Below are positions 52,173-60,602 of a DNA stretch of 64,000 nucleotides, one piece after another. The stretch is from positions 104,070 through 168,069 of the forward strand of contig JANRIR010000040.1 of NCBI GenBank assembly GCA_033764725.1, read 5' to 3'. A model generated the notes under the pieces. That model ran no database searches. It was not told where the DNA came from and saw only the letters and a list, made by a program, of their open reading frames with translations. Each line of letters begins with the position of its first letter. Within the stretch, counting starts at the first letter, position 1. The stretch comes from RI-43 sp033764725. Its GTDB lineage: Bacteria; Pseudomonadota; Alphaproteobacteria; Caulobacterales; Aquidulcibacteraceae. Both the position numbers and the translations under genes were made by a program.

Positions 52173-52692
52173 GACCGGAGAAGCCATGCCAGCCGTACCG
52201 GAGCCTACGCCGCGTCGCATGCCCTCCGGTCAAATCGTTCCCTCCATTCTCGCCAATGGCGTGCGCTTCAAGGGCACCATCGAGGCCGATGGCGCTGAGC
52301 TGCAAATCAACGGTGAAATCGAAGGCACTGTGCGCGGCGGGTCGGTCACCGTCGGCGACACCGGCATGATCAAGGGCGACATCGTCTGCGAAACCGTGAC
52401 GGTCCAAGGCCGCGTCGAAGGTTCGGTGCGCGCGCGCAAGGTGCAGCTGATGCGCAACGCCCACGTGCTGGGCGACATCGTCCACCAGAGCCTCTCGGTG
52501 GAGATGGGCGCGGTGTTCGAAGGCCAATGCCGCTACTTGCAGGATCCGCTGCGCGACCAGCCGGGCACAGCTCCGGCGCAAGTGTCGAACGGCGCGGACG
52601 TGGCGTTCGGCGGCGGGTCGCCCTTCGGCGAGCCGGCGCATGACCAGGATCGCCTGTCGCAGGGCGTCATCGTCACCGGCGCGCCGGCATAA
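52153..52692 (+). CDS. Bactofilin
   Basis: 179 residues. The central bactofilin beta-helix (about 30-130) shows the repeating short strands GTIEADGAELQINGEIEGTV, VTVGDTGMIKGDIVCETVTV, GRVEGSVRARKVQL and LGDIVHQSLSVEMGAVFEG. Bactofilins polymerise without nucleotides and place cell-wall enzymes. Proline-rich termini flank the core. It overlaps the M23 gene, so both are probably made in one complex. A strong terminator follows. Confidence 0.94.
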   Translation: MFTNKGRTGEAMPAVPEPTPRRMPSGQIVPSILANGVRFKGTIEADGAELQINGEIEGTVRGGSVTVGDTGMIKGDIVCETVTVQGRVEGSVRARKVQLMRNAHVLGDIVHQSLSVEMGAVFEGQCRYLQDPLRDQPGTAPAQVSNGADVAFGGGSPFGEPAHDQDRLSQGVIVTGAPA

Positions 52693-52741
52693 GAGTTTGA
52701 GCCGTCTCGGCTCCTGAGTTCTGGGTTGGAAAACCACCTAC

Positions 52742-52772
52742 AGGCCCGGCGGCGACGCCGGGCCTTTTCTTT
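52742..52772 (+). terminator. Rho-independent terminator after bactofilin
   Basis: A 9-base perfect stem AGGCCCGGC/GCCGGGCCT around a six-base loop (GGCGAC), followed by TTTTCTTT. It is 50 bases after the bactofilin stop and close to the end of the convergent anti-sigma gene. Confidence 0.9.
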
Positions 52773-52777
52773 CCCCT

Positions 52778-53509
52778 TTACGGCGCGGCGGCCGCACGCC
52801 AGCCGGCGTCGCGGGCCGCCGCCTCCTCGGCCGCATCGAGCGCATCGCCTGCAATCCGCGCATCGATCGCCGCGAGGATTTCCTGCGGCGTGTGCGCGCC
52901 GGCCTGGCGCAGCTCTCCGCCGACGTCGCCTTGCCCCGCCGTCACCAGCGCGACGCGCCAGCCCGCATCCTCGCGGCAGGCGAGCCCGGCGACCGTTTCG
53001 ACGCTGAAAGATCGGCAATAGCGCCCCTCCCGGTCGCGAAAGCTGATCCCGATCCTCGGCGCCCCGCCGCTCTCGTCCGCCGCCAGCCGCCGCTCGAGCG
53101 CCTGCGCCAACGCGCCATCCGCCGCCAGAGCGCCGTCCGCCACAACCAGATCCGGCGCGGGCGGGCGCGGCCCGCCGCTCAACCCGAAAGCCAGGATCGC
53201 GCCCGCGGCGAGGCTGGCCGCCATGGCGCTCCATTCCCGCACCGACCAGCGCGCAGCACGCCGCGCCGCCAGATCGACCACCGGCGCAGCGGGTGGACGC
53301 GTTTGCGCCGCGGCGACCAGCCGCTCGGGCACCGGCTCTGCGAGGGCGCCGTCGAAGGCCGCGCGCAAGCCGGCCTGCAGCCGCCGATGGGCCTCCAGCC
53401 GCGCGCGCAGAGCCGGATCGGCCGCAAGCGCCGCTTCCACCGCCGCCCGCGCGCCCGCATCGAGCGCGTCGTCGGCATAGGCCATCAGGGTTTCGTCGCT
53501 GACGCTCAT
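52778..53509 (-). CDS. Anti-sigma factor, membrane-anchored
   Basis: 243 residues. Residues 1-60 resemble the sigma-binding region of ECF anti-sigma proteins (SDETLMAYADDALDAGARAA, DPALRARLEAHRRLQAGLR), but the zinc HxxxCxxC motif is absent. A single transmembrane segment is at about 94-111 (SAMAASLAAGAILAFGLS). The periplasmic part contains RIGISFRDREGRYCRSFSVE and AGLACREDAGWRVALV, with two Cys. The start overlaps the sigma gene's stop by four bases. It should hold the neighbouring sigma factor inactive until a signal arrives. Confidence 0.85.
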   Translation of the reverse strand: MSVSDETLMAYADDALDAGARAAVEAALAADPALRARLEAHRRLQAGLRAAFDGALAEPVPERLVAAAQTRPPAAPVVDLAARRAARWSVREWSAMAASLAAGAILAFGLSGGPRPPAPDLVVADGALAADGALAQALERRLAADESGGAPRIGISFRDREGRYCRSFSVETVAGLACREDAGWRVALVTAGQGDVGGELRQAGAHTPQEILAAIDARIAGDALDAAEEAAARDAGWRAAAAP

Positions 53510-54012
53510 GGCGTCTCTCCCATCATGCGCATCAGCGCGTCGCGGCCGCGCGCCAGGCGGCTGGTCAAGGTTCCCTGCGGCACGCCCAGCGTTTCGGCGG
53601 CCTCGCGATAGCCGAGCCCCTCGACGCAGACGAGCGCCACCGCCTCGCGCTGCTCGGCCGGCAGCGCCTGCATGGCGCGCTGCAGCGCATTCACCTGCAG
53701 CCGCGCTTCCGCGGAGGACACCCGCGCGTCGCCGGCGTTTTCGCCCTCTTCCGCCGGCGCGAAAATGCGGGCCCGGCGCTGGCGCGCGCGCGCCTCGTCG
53801 AGCCAGGCGTTGCGCACGATGGCGAACAGCCAGGCCTCCAGGCGCGTGCCGCGTTGAAACTGATCCATCCGCATCAAGGCGCGCTCCACGGCGATCTGAA
53901 CCAGATCGTCGGCGTCGGCGGGGTGGCCGGCGAGCGCGCGCGCAAAGCGCCGCAAGCGGGGCAACAGCGCGACGATCTCGTCGCGCAGCGCGTCAGCCTC
54001 AATCGCCATCAT
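53506..54012 (-). CDS. ECF-type RNA polymerase sigma factor
   Basis: 168 residues. Region 2: LLPRLRRFARALAGHPADADDLVQIAVERALMR with the DADDLVQ core, then LEAWLFAIVRNAWLDEARARQRR. Region 4: ALPAEQREAVALVCVEGLGYREAAETLGVPQGTLTSRLARGRDAL. A short linker with acidic residues joins them. The start is taken at ATG 54012; ATG 54045 would add 11 residues, and the open frame reaches 54093. It overlaps the anti-sigma gene and is divergent from a subtilase gene. Confidence 0.9.
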   Translation of the reverse strand: MMAIEADALRDEIVALLPRLRRFARALAGHPADADDLVQIAVERALMRMDQFQRGTRLEAWLFAIVRNAWLDEARARQRRARIFAPAEEGENAGDARVSSAEARLQVNALQRAMQALPAEQREAVALVCVEGLGYREAAETLGVPQGTLTSRLARGRDALMRMMGETP

Positions 54013-54074
54013 CGCCTCATCAACGTCGCAGCCCGGCGGTTTCATCCCGCACGCCGCTTTGGCATCGTGTGGGG

Positions 54075-55292
54075 ATGAAAGCACGCTTCGCACGCGTTGG
54101 CCTGGTTATGAAAACGATCGCGCTCGCCGCTGCGGCCCTGGCGCTCGGCGCCGGCGCGGCGCGGGCGCAAATCGCGCTGCCGCCCTTGCCCCCGCCTCTG
54201 GGCGGGGTGACGCAAGCCGTGCCGGCTTTGGGCGAGCGGCTCGGCCTGGCTGAGACCCTGGCCGAGGCCCGGCGCCTGCAAGTGCGCGCGCTTCTGCGCA
54301 CCCATCGCACGGCGCTGGAGGCCGATCCCGATGGCGAGCCGATCGTGCGCCGCCGCGTCCTGGCGATCGGCGCCAGCCCCGCCGCGATCGAGGCGGCCAG
54401 GGCGGCCGGGTTTTCTGTCGATGCGCGCGACGACATCGACGGCCTCGGCGCGCTGGTCACGCTCTCGGCGCCGCCCGGCATGAGCACGGCGCGCGCGTTG
54501 CGCCGCCTGCGCCGGCTCGACCCTGAGGGGACCTACGATTTCGACCATCTGCACCTGCCTTCGGCGGCGGGCGTGGGCGCAGCCGCGCCGCCGCCGCCGG
54601 GTGGGGCGGCGCGTGTGCGGATCGGGCTGATCGACACCGGCGTAGGGCCCGCCCTCGCGCCGGCCGTCGCCGCGCAGCGCAGCTTCGCCGGCCCCGCCGC
54701 CGTACCCGGCGCGCATGGCGAAATCGTCGCGGGCCTGCTGGCGGCCGAGGGCGGCGTGTCTCTGATCGTCGCCGACATCTATGGCGGGGCGCCGACCGGC
54801 GGGGCGTCCTCGGCGCTGGCGCGGGCGCTGGCCTGGCTCGCGGGCGAGGGCCCGCCTGTGATCAATGTCAGCCTGGTGGGGCCGCGTAACCGCGTCGTCG
54901 AGGCGGTGGTGGCGCAATTGGTCGGGCGCGGATTCCTGATCGTGGCGGCGGTGGGCAATGACGGCCCGGCCGCAGCGCCGCTGTTTCCCGCCGCCTATCC
55001 CGGGGTCGTAGGCGTCACCGCCGTCGATGCGCGCGAGCGCGTGCTGGTGGAGGCGGGCCGCGGACCGCAGGTGGATTTCGCCGCGCCCGGCGTGATCGAC
55101 GGGCCTGCGCCCGCCCGGGGCACGTCGTTCGCGGCCCCGATCGTGGCGCGGGCGCTGGCGCAGGAGGCGGCAAGGCCCGATCCCGCTGCCGCGGCGCGCG
55201 CGCTGGCCGCCGCCCGGGCGCGGGCGCGCGACCTCGGCCCACGCGGGCGCGACGACACCTATGGCGACGGCCTGCTGGCCGCGGCGCGCTGA
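54075..55292 (+). CDS. Exported subtilisin-like serine protease (S8 family)
   Basis: 405 residues. Signal peptide (KTIALAAAALALGAGAARA). Catalytic Asp in GLIDTGVG (about 186), His in GAHGEIVAGLL (about 214), Ser in GTSFAAPIVARA (about 350), and the oxyanion Asn in AVGNDGPAAAPLFPAAYPGV. Residues about 60-170 form a pro-region-like part with DIDGLGALVTLSAPPGMSTARALRR. ATG 54075 is used; ATG 54108 also gives a good signal peptide. It is divergent from the sigma/anti-sigma pair, so it may belong to that regulon or help release the sigma factor (inference). Confidence 0.88.
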   Translation: MKARFARVGLVMKTIALAAAALALGAGAARAQIALPPLPPPLGGVTQAVPALGERLGLAETLAEARRLQVRALLRTHRTALEADPDGEPIVRRRVLAIGASPAAIEAARAAGFSVDARDDIDGLGALVTLSAPPGMSTARALRRLRRLDPEGTYDFDHLHLPSAAGVGAAAPPPPGGAARVRIGLIDTGVGPALAPAVAAQRSFAGPAAVPGAHGEIVAGLLAAEGGVSLIVADIYGGAPTGGASSALARALAWLAGEGPPVINVSLVGPRNRVVEAVVAQLVGRGFLIVAAVGNDGPAAAPLFPAAYPGVVGVTAVDARERVLVEAGRGPQVDFAAPGVIDGPAPARGTSFAAPIVARALAQEAARPDPAAAARALAAARARARDLGPRGRDDTYGDGLLAAAR

Positions 55293-55380
55293 AAAAAATC
55301 AGCGGGGCCGGAAGAAAATGCGCTCTCGATCCGTTGCCTCCTCGAAGCCGGCATGCGCCGGCCAATTGAGGGAGTTCACC

Positions 55381-56022
55381 ATGCGCTTCACCACCGCCAT
55401 CGCCGCCGCCGTCCTGGTTTCCACGCTCGCCGCCGCCCCCGCCTCCGCCCAGATTCTGGGCGGCCGCGGAACCCTGGGCGGGACCGGCACGCTGATGGGC
55501 GGCCCTGGCGGCCTTTCCGGCGCCGGCGAAGGGATGATCGGCGGCGCGCTGTCGAGCACGGTCGATCCGCGTGCGGCGACCGACGCCGCGACCGAGCGGA
55601 CCGAGCGCGCCGCGCGCCGCGCCGAACGCGCAGCTCGCCGCGCTGAGCGCGAAGCGGCCGCGTCCCGCCAGGCGGAAGGCTCGGCTTCCGGCATGCTGGA
55701 CGGCGCACTCAGCCGCGACGGCGCCTCGCTGAACGCGGTCGGCGACGCCCAAGGGATGCTGCGCCGCGGCGCGGCCGCGCCCACCGGCGAACCGACGCCT
55801 TCGGAAGCAGCTTCGGAAACGCCGGCCGAAATGACGCCGGTCGCCATGACCGAGCCGACCCCGGCGGCTGACTCCGCCCCCGCCGAACCGGCCCCGCGCC
55901 GCGCGCGCGGTCTCGATGTCAACGGCGCCGCATCGGCCGACGGATCGGCGCATGCCGATCGCCATGGCGCCTCGGTGAGCGCAGGCGCCTCCGCCCAAGG
56001 TTCCGCTTCGCGCCGGCGCTAA
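55381..56022 (+). CDS. Exported low-complexity protein of unknown function
   Basis: 213 residues with a signal peptide (MRFTTAIAAAVLVSTLAAAP, ASAQ). Then a glycine-rich segment (ILGGRGTLGGTGTLMGGPGG), an arginine/alanine coil (ERTERAARRAERAARRAERE), a proline/threonine/glutamate-rich stretch, and an alanine/serine-rich tail (ASADGSAHADRHGASVSAGA). Composition rather than homology marks it; it could be an envelope or appendage-associated protein. The ATG follows GAGGGAG. A bidirectional terminator separates it from the HU gene. Confidence 0.65.
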   Translation: MRFTTAIAAAVLVSTLAAAPASAQILGGRGTLGGTGTLMGGPGGLSGAGEGMIGGALSSTVDPRAATDAATERTERAARRAERAARRAEREAAASRQAEGSASGMLDGALSRDGASLNAVGDAQGMLRRGAAAPTGEPTPSEAASETPAEMTPVAMTEPTPAADSAPAEPAPRRARGLDVNGAASADGSAHADRHGASVSAGASAQGSASRRR

Positions 56023-56054
56023 CCACGCGCCCATGGGGCGCTGAGGGGCGAAGA

Positions 56055-56093
56055 AACGGCCGGCCGCGTTTCCGCGACCGGCCGTTGCTTTTT
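56055..56093. terminator. Terminator between convergent genes
   Basis: Nine-base stem AACGGCCGG/CCGGCCGTT extended by inner CGCG pairing, followed by GCTTTTTC on the plus strand; the reverse strand has TTTCTTC after the stem. It can serve both the secreted-protein gene and the HU gene. Confidence 0.85.
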
Positions 56094-56115
56094 CAATACT
56101 GGAACCGTTTCGCGA

Positions 56116-56520
56116 TCAGCGAACCATTTCCCGCATCGTCGCCGATTGGCGGAACGCCAGCTTCTTCGACGCCTTGATCTTCACCGGCTCGCCGGTTTGC
56201 GGATTGCGGCCCATGCGGGCCTTGCGGGCGCGCACCAGGATGGTGCCGATATCGCCCAGCTTGACCTTCACGCCCTTCAGGACATGGGCCTTCACCACAT
56301 CGAGATAGGCTTCCACGAAGCGCTTCACTTCCGCGCGCGGGAGATCGGTCTGGTCGGCCACGACCTGCATCAGCGCGCTTTGCGTGATGGTCTTGCCGGC
56401 GGGCACGCCGACCTTGATCGAGCGCGAGGGCGCCGCCGGCTTGGCCGCCGCCTTTTTCGTCGCCGTCTTGCGGCTGGCCGCCTTGCGCGGCGCCGCCTTT
56501 TTCACTGCCTTGCGTGCCAT
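56116..56520 (-). CDS. HU-family DNA-binding protein with lysine/alanine-rich N-terminal tail
   Basis: 134 residues. Residues 1-35 are a basic tail (KAVKKAAPRKAASRKTATKK) like the tails of histone H1. Residues about 45-134 are an HU/IHF fold: ITQSALMQVVADQTDLPRAE, VKRFVEAYLDVVKAHVLKGV, KVKLGDIGTILVRARKARMG, RNPQTGEPVKIKASKKLAFR. Its role would be nucleoid compaction. GGAGG lies just before the ATG. Next upstream on the same strand is prfB. Confidence 0.92.
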   Translation of the reverse strand: MARKAVKKAAPRKAASRKTATKKAAAKPAAPSRSIKVGVPAGKTITQSALMQVVADQTDLPRAEVKRFVEAYLDVVKAHVLKGVKVKLGDIGTILVRARKARMGRNPQTGEPVKIKASKKLAFRQSATMREMVR

Positions 56521-56711
56521 ATTGCCTCCATTCGGCGCCCGGCGGCTGATCGGCGCCGGCCGCGCCCTCCTTCGAAAGAACGCGCAAAAACGTTGATTCG
56601 CCTGGATATCCTAGGCCCATGCGCGCGAAACGCCATGATAGACGCGCAATTCTTGACGAAGCGTCTCCAGAATCACGCGTTTTTCAGGGGTTTTCGCCGA
56701 TTTTCGGCGGC

Positions 56712-57843
56712 CTAATCGATGTCGGCCACGGGCTGGGCGGGGGCCCCGCCGAGCTTTTGCGCCAGCGCCGCCGCCATGAAGGGATCGAGATCGCCGTCGA
56801 GCACGCCGCCCGTATCGGAGGTTTCGACGCCCGTACGCAAATCCTTCACCATCTGGTAGGGCTGCAGCACATACGAGCGAATCTGACGGCCCCAGCCGAT
56901 TTCGGTCTTGGTGGATTCCAGCGCCTGGGCGGCGCTTTCGCGCGCCTGCAGCTCGCGTTCATAGAGCCGCGCGCGCAGCATGTCCCAACACTTGGCGCGG
57001 TTCTGGTGCTGGCTCCGCTCCGACTGGCACGACACCACGATGCCGGTGGGGATGTGCGTGATGCGCACGGCCGAGTCGGTCTTGTTGACGTGTTGGCCGC
57101 CCGCACCCGAGGCGCGATAGGTGTCGACGCGGCAATCCTTCTCGTTGATCTCGATCTCGATGGTGTCGTCGATCACGGGATAAACCCAGACGCTTGCGAA
57201 GCTGGTGTGGCGCCGCGCATTGGAATCGAACGGCGAGATGCGCACCAGGCGATGCACGCCTGCTTCCGTCTTCAGCCAGCCATAAGCGTTTTCGCCTTTG
57301 ATCAGCAAGGTCGCGGACTTGATGCCCGCGGTGTCGCCTTCCTGATATTCGAGTTCTTCCGTGCGCATGCCGCGCGCATTGGCCCAGCGCGCATACATGC
57401 GCAAAAGCATCTGCGCCCAATCCTGGCTCTCGGTGCCGCCGGCGCCGGAATTGACCTCGAGATAACAATCGTTGCCGTCGGCCTCGCCGGAGAGCAGCGC
57501 TTCGAGTTCGGCCTTTTCCGCACGCTTCTGCAGCGCTTCGAGCGCGGCGCGCGCTTCGTCGACGAGGCCGGAATCGTTTTCCGCTTCCGCAAGCTCGATG
57601 AGATCGACGGTGTCGGCCAGATCGCGCTCGATCGCCTGAATCGCTTCGATGCTGCCGGCGAGTTTGTTGCGCTCGCGCATAAGCTTTTGCGCCTTGTCGG
57701 GATTGTCCCAGAAATCGGGACGCTCCGAGAGCGCGTTCAATTCATCGAGACGGGCGAGCGCGCGATCCCAGTCAAAGACGCCTCCGCAACAGGGATGCGG
57801 AGGTCGAGATCTGGTCGGCGAGAGCGGCGATGTCGGGGCGCAT
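56712..57843 (-). CDS. prfB: Peptide chain release factor 2, with programmed +1 frameshift
   Basis: Terminates translation at UGA and UAA. The gene starts at ATG 57843 with MRPDIAALADQISTSASLL, reaches an in-frame TGA after 23 codons (57774-57772), and continues in the +1 frame as DWDRALARLDELNALSERPD to 56712, giving about 376 residues. The site is GGAGG-CGT-CTT-TGA-C, with the same spacing as in E. coli prfB. The SPF recognition motif (LVRISPFDSNARRHTSF) and GGQ (GAGGQHVNKTDSAVR) are both present. A reading from 57740 alone would miss the N-terminus. Confidence 0.96.
57771..57785 (-). other. prfB recoding site
   Basis: Minus strand GGAGGCGTCTTTGAC: an internal Shine-Dalgarno sequence (57785-57781) three bases before the slippery CTT, then TGA and C. 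Shortage of RF2 lets the ribosome shift +1 and read GAC, so the protein regulates its own level. The layout is that known from E. coli. Confidence 0.95.
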
Positions 57844-57923
57844 GGGTGTGGTCCGTTGGAGTGAGTGGGGAGCGGCGAATGGCGAGGGGTCAGCAGTCAG
57901 TACTCGCTAGTGATTTGGGGGTG

Positions 57924-57988
57924 GTGGGTAGCGCCTGTCATCCCGCTGCGGCGCCGCGCTGGCGAACGGGATGACAAGCGCTACCCAC
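57924..57988. repeat. Long imperfect palindrome upstream of prfB
   Basis: Two 22-base arms (57924-57945 and 57967-57988) are inverted repeats with a single mismatch, around a 21-base GC-rich loop. The arms contain GTGGGTAGCGC and GTCATCCCG. Flanking bases also show short repeats of the ACCCACTA type on the right. It fills most of the 165-base gap between the PBP1A gene and prfB on the same strand. It may be a dispersed palindromic repeat or a strong hairpin ending PBP1A transcription. Confidence 0.7.
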
Positions 57989-58008
57989 TACCCACTACTC
58001 ACTGGGCC

Positions 58009-60489
58009 TTAATACAGCTGATCCAGCGGCGTCGACGGCTGCGTCGGCGCCGGCGTCGGGCCGGTGGAGGCCGGGGTGGAGCCGGACTGCTCGTCCGCGC
58101 GCGATATCGCAAAGCCGCCGAACACGCGCGGGTCGATGGGGGCGGTGCCGCCGAAGATGAACGGCGACGACGCGACCTGGATGGTCGGCTCCGTGCCGGG
58201 GCGGAACGCTTCGATGATCGTGTCGGTGGTGTCGGGGCCGGGCAAGAGGCCCGTGCGCTGGTCGATGCGCACGAGGCGCACCCCGGCGGGAATGCGGAAG
58301 GGCGTGGCCGGCTGGCCGCGCAGCGCAGCGCCCATGAATTCGCCGAAGATCGGCACAGCGATCCGGCCGCCGGTTTCGCCCTCGCCCATATTGCGCGGCT
58401 CGTCGAAGCCGACCCAAACGCCGACGACCAGGTCGGGCGAGAAGCCGATGAACCAGGCGTCCTTGTAGTCGTTGGTGGTGCCGGTCTTGCCGCCGAGCGG
58501 CCGGTTGAGGCTGACCAGCGCGGTCGCAGTGCCGCGCTGCACGACGCCTTCCGACATGGAGGTGATCTGGTAGGCGGTGATCGGATCGAGCACGCGCTCG
58601 CGCACGTCGGGCAATTGCGGCGCGCGCTGGCGGCGCCATTCGCCCTGACAGCCCTCGCAGTCGCGCTGGTCGCGGGTGAAGATGTTCTGGCCGTAGCGGT
58701 CCTGCACGCGGTCGACCAGGATCGGCGACACGCGGCGGCCGCCGTTCACGAACATCGCGTAGGCGGTGGTCATGCGCATGACGGTGGTTTCGCCGGCGCC
58801 GAGCGCGAGCGCGAACACGGGCTGCGTGCGATCGTCGTAGACGCCCAGGCGGCGGCCGTACTCGAGCACGCGCTCGGGGCCGAGTTCGACGGCGACGCGC
58901 GCGGTCATGGCGTTGCGCGATTGTTCGAGGCCGCGGCGCAGCGTCGTTGGGCCATAGAATTCACGCGTGTAGTTTTCCGGCGACCAGACCGAGCCGTCGC
59001 CCGCAGCGATCGCCAGCGGGCCGTCCTCGATCAGCGTCGCGGGGGTGAGCTGGGGTTGGTCCGGCGTCGTGGGCGGCGTTTCGAGGCCGGCGGCGTAGAC
59101 GATCGGCTTGAACGAGGAGCCGGGCTGGCGGCGCGCCTGGGTGGCGCGATTGAAGCCGGAATCGGCGAAGCTGTAGCCGCCGACCATGGCCAGCACGCGG
59201 CCCGTGTGCGGGTCCATCGCCACCAGCGCGCCCTGCACTTCGGGAACCTGCTTGAGGCGGAAGCGGCCGTTCTCCTGGCGCTCGACATAGACGATGGCGC
59301 CGGCGCGCAAGGCGCGGTCGCGATTGCGGCGCGCGCCCTGGGCCGCCCATTGGACGTCGGCGTCGACCAGGCGGCCGGGTTCGCCGCGCTCGGGCGTCAC
59401 GCGCACGCCGCCCTGCGTGGCGGTGACCATCGCGCGCACCCAGCCCGTCATGGACGGCGGCGGCGCAGCGGCGCGCAACTGGGCGGGAATGTCGCCGCCC
59501 GCCTCGCCCTGGCCGACCGGGCCGCGCCAGGCGTGGCGGCGATCATATTGCTCAAGCCCGCGGCGCAGCGCGCGCGCGGCGATCACCTGCAGGCGCGTGT
59601 CGATGGTCGAGCGGATCGACAGGCCCCCGCTCAACAGCGCGTCCTCGCCCAATTGCTCGGCGAGCTGGCGGCGCACCTCCTCCACGAAATGCGCGGAGGC
59701 GACGTAATCGTCGCCGGACAGGCGGTCGACGACGCGGATCGGCTCGTTGCGCGCGGCTTCGGCCTGTTCCGCGGTGATGTAGCCCTGCTCCTGCATCTGG
59801 CCGAGCACATAGGCGCGCCGGCCGAGCGCGCGCTCCAGCTTGGCGGGATCGCGCGGGTCGTAGTTCGCCGGGCCCTTCGGCAGGACCGCCAGGAAGGCCG
59901 CTTCGCCGAGCGTAAGATCGTCGAGCGATTTGTCGAAATAATTGAGCGCGGCGGCGGCCACGCCATAAGCGCGATTGCCGAGATAAATCTGGTTCAAATA
60001 GAGCTCGATGATGCGCTCCTTGGAGAGCGCCTGCTCGATTCGCAGCGCCAGCACCGCCTCGCGCACCTTGCGCGTGAGCGAGCGGTCCCGCCCGGTCAGC
60101 ATATTGCCCGACACCTGCTGCGTGATGGTCGAGGCGCCCTCGAGCCGGCGCCCGCGCAGCACATTGCCGACATTGGCGATGGTTGCGCGCAGCACGCCGC
60201 GCGGATCGACGCCGCGATGGGTGCGGAAATTCTGGTCCTCCGCCGCGATGAACGCGTTCTGCACCTGCTCGGGAATGGAATCGATCGGCACGAACAGGCG
60301 ATGTTCGCGGGCGAATTCGGCCACCAAGGCGCCGTCCCCGGCATGGACGCGGCTGGTGATGGGCGGCTCGTATTCGCGCAGGGCGCGGTAATCCGGCAGC
60401 CCCTGCAGCGACATGAACAGAAACCCGGCCAAGGCCAGGACCACGAGGCCCGCAAGGGCGGCGACGCCGATCAGAATATTGCGAAGCAT
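58009..60489 (-). CDS. mrcA: Penicillin-binding protein 1A, bifunctional
   Basis: 826 residues. Transmembrane anchor near 8-28; glycosyltransferase (GT51) domain with catalytic Glu84 in IAAEDQNFRTHRGVD, EGASTITQQV and NQIYLGNRAYGV; an OB-like inserted region; transpeptidase domain with SxxK at Ser458-Lys461 (GSSFKP), SxN (EQSRNAMT) and KTG (GGKTGTTNDY). It polymerises and cross-links peptidoglycan. A proline/threonine-rich tail ends in DQLY. Upstream on the same strand is an amidase gene, so both act on the cell wall. Confidence 0.95.
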   Translation of the reverse strand: MLRNILIGVAALAGLVVLALAGFLFMSLQGLPDYRALREYEPPITSRVHAGDGALVAEFAREHRLFVPIDSIPEQVQNAFIAAEDQNFRTHRGVDPRGVLRATIANVGNVLRGRRLEGASTITQQVSGNMLTGRDRSLTRKVREAVLALRIEQALSKERIIELYLNQIYLGNRAYGVAAAALNYFDKSLDDLTLGEAAFLAVLPKGPANYDPRDPAKLERALGRRAYVLGQMQEQGYITAEQAEAARNEPIRVVDRLSGDDYVASAHFVEEVRRQLAEQLGEDALLSGGLSIRSTIDTRLQVIAARALRRGLEQYDRRHAWRGPVGQGEAGGDIPAQLRAAAPPPSMTGWVRAMVTATQGGVRVTPERGEPGRLVDADVQWAAQGARRNRDRALRAGAIVYVERQENGRFRLKQVPEVQGALVAMDPHTGRVLAMVGGYSFADSGFNRATQARRQPGSSFKPIVYAAGLETPPTTPDQPQLTPATLIEDGPLAIAAGDGSVWSPENYTREFYGPTTLRRGLEQSRNAMTARVAVELGPERVLEYGRRLGVYDDRTQPVFALALGAGETTVMRMTTAYAMFVNGGRRVSPILVDRVQDRYGQNIFTRDQRDCEGCQGEWRRQRAPQLPDVRERVLDPITAYQITSMSEGVVQRGTATALVSLNRPLGGKTGTTNDYKDAWFIGFSPDLVVGVWVGFDEPRNMGEGETGGRIAVPIFGEFMGAALRGQPATPFRIPAGVRLVRIDQRTGLLPGPDTTDTIIEAFRPGTEPTIQVASSPFIFGGTAPIDPRVFGGFAISRADEQSGSTPASTGPTPAPTQPSTPLDQLY

Positions 60490-60602
60490 GGCGCGTGCTT
60501 ACAGCCTTGGACAAACGAGCACGAGGTGGTCGCGGTGTTTTGGGGCGCGATTATGACGCAAACGCCCGCATACGGGTTGCGTTTCGGCAAGCCGGGGGTT
60601 GG

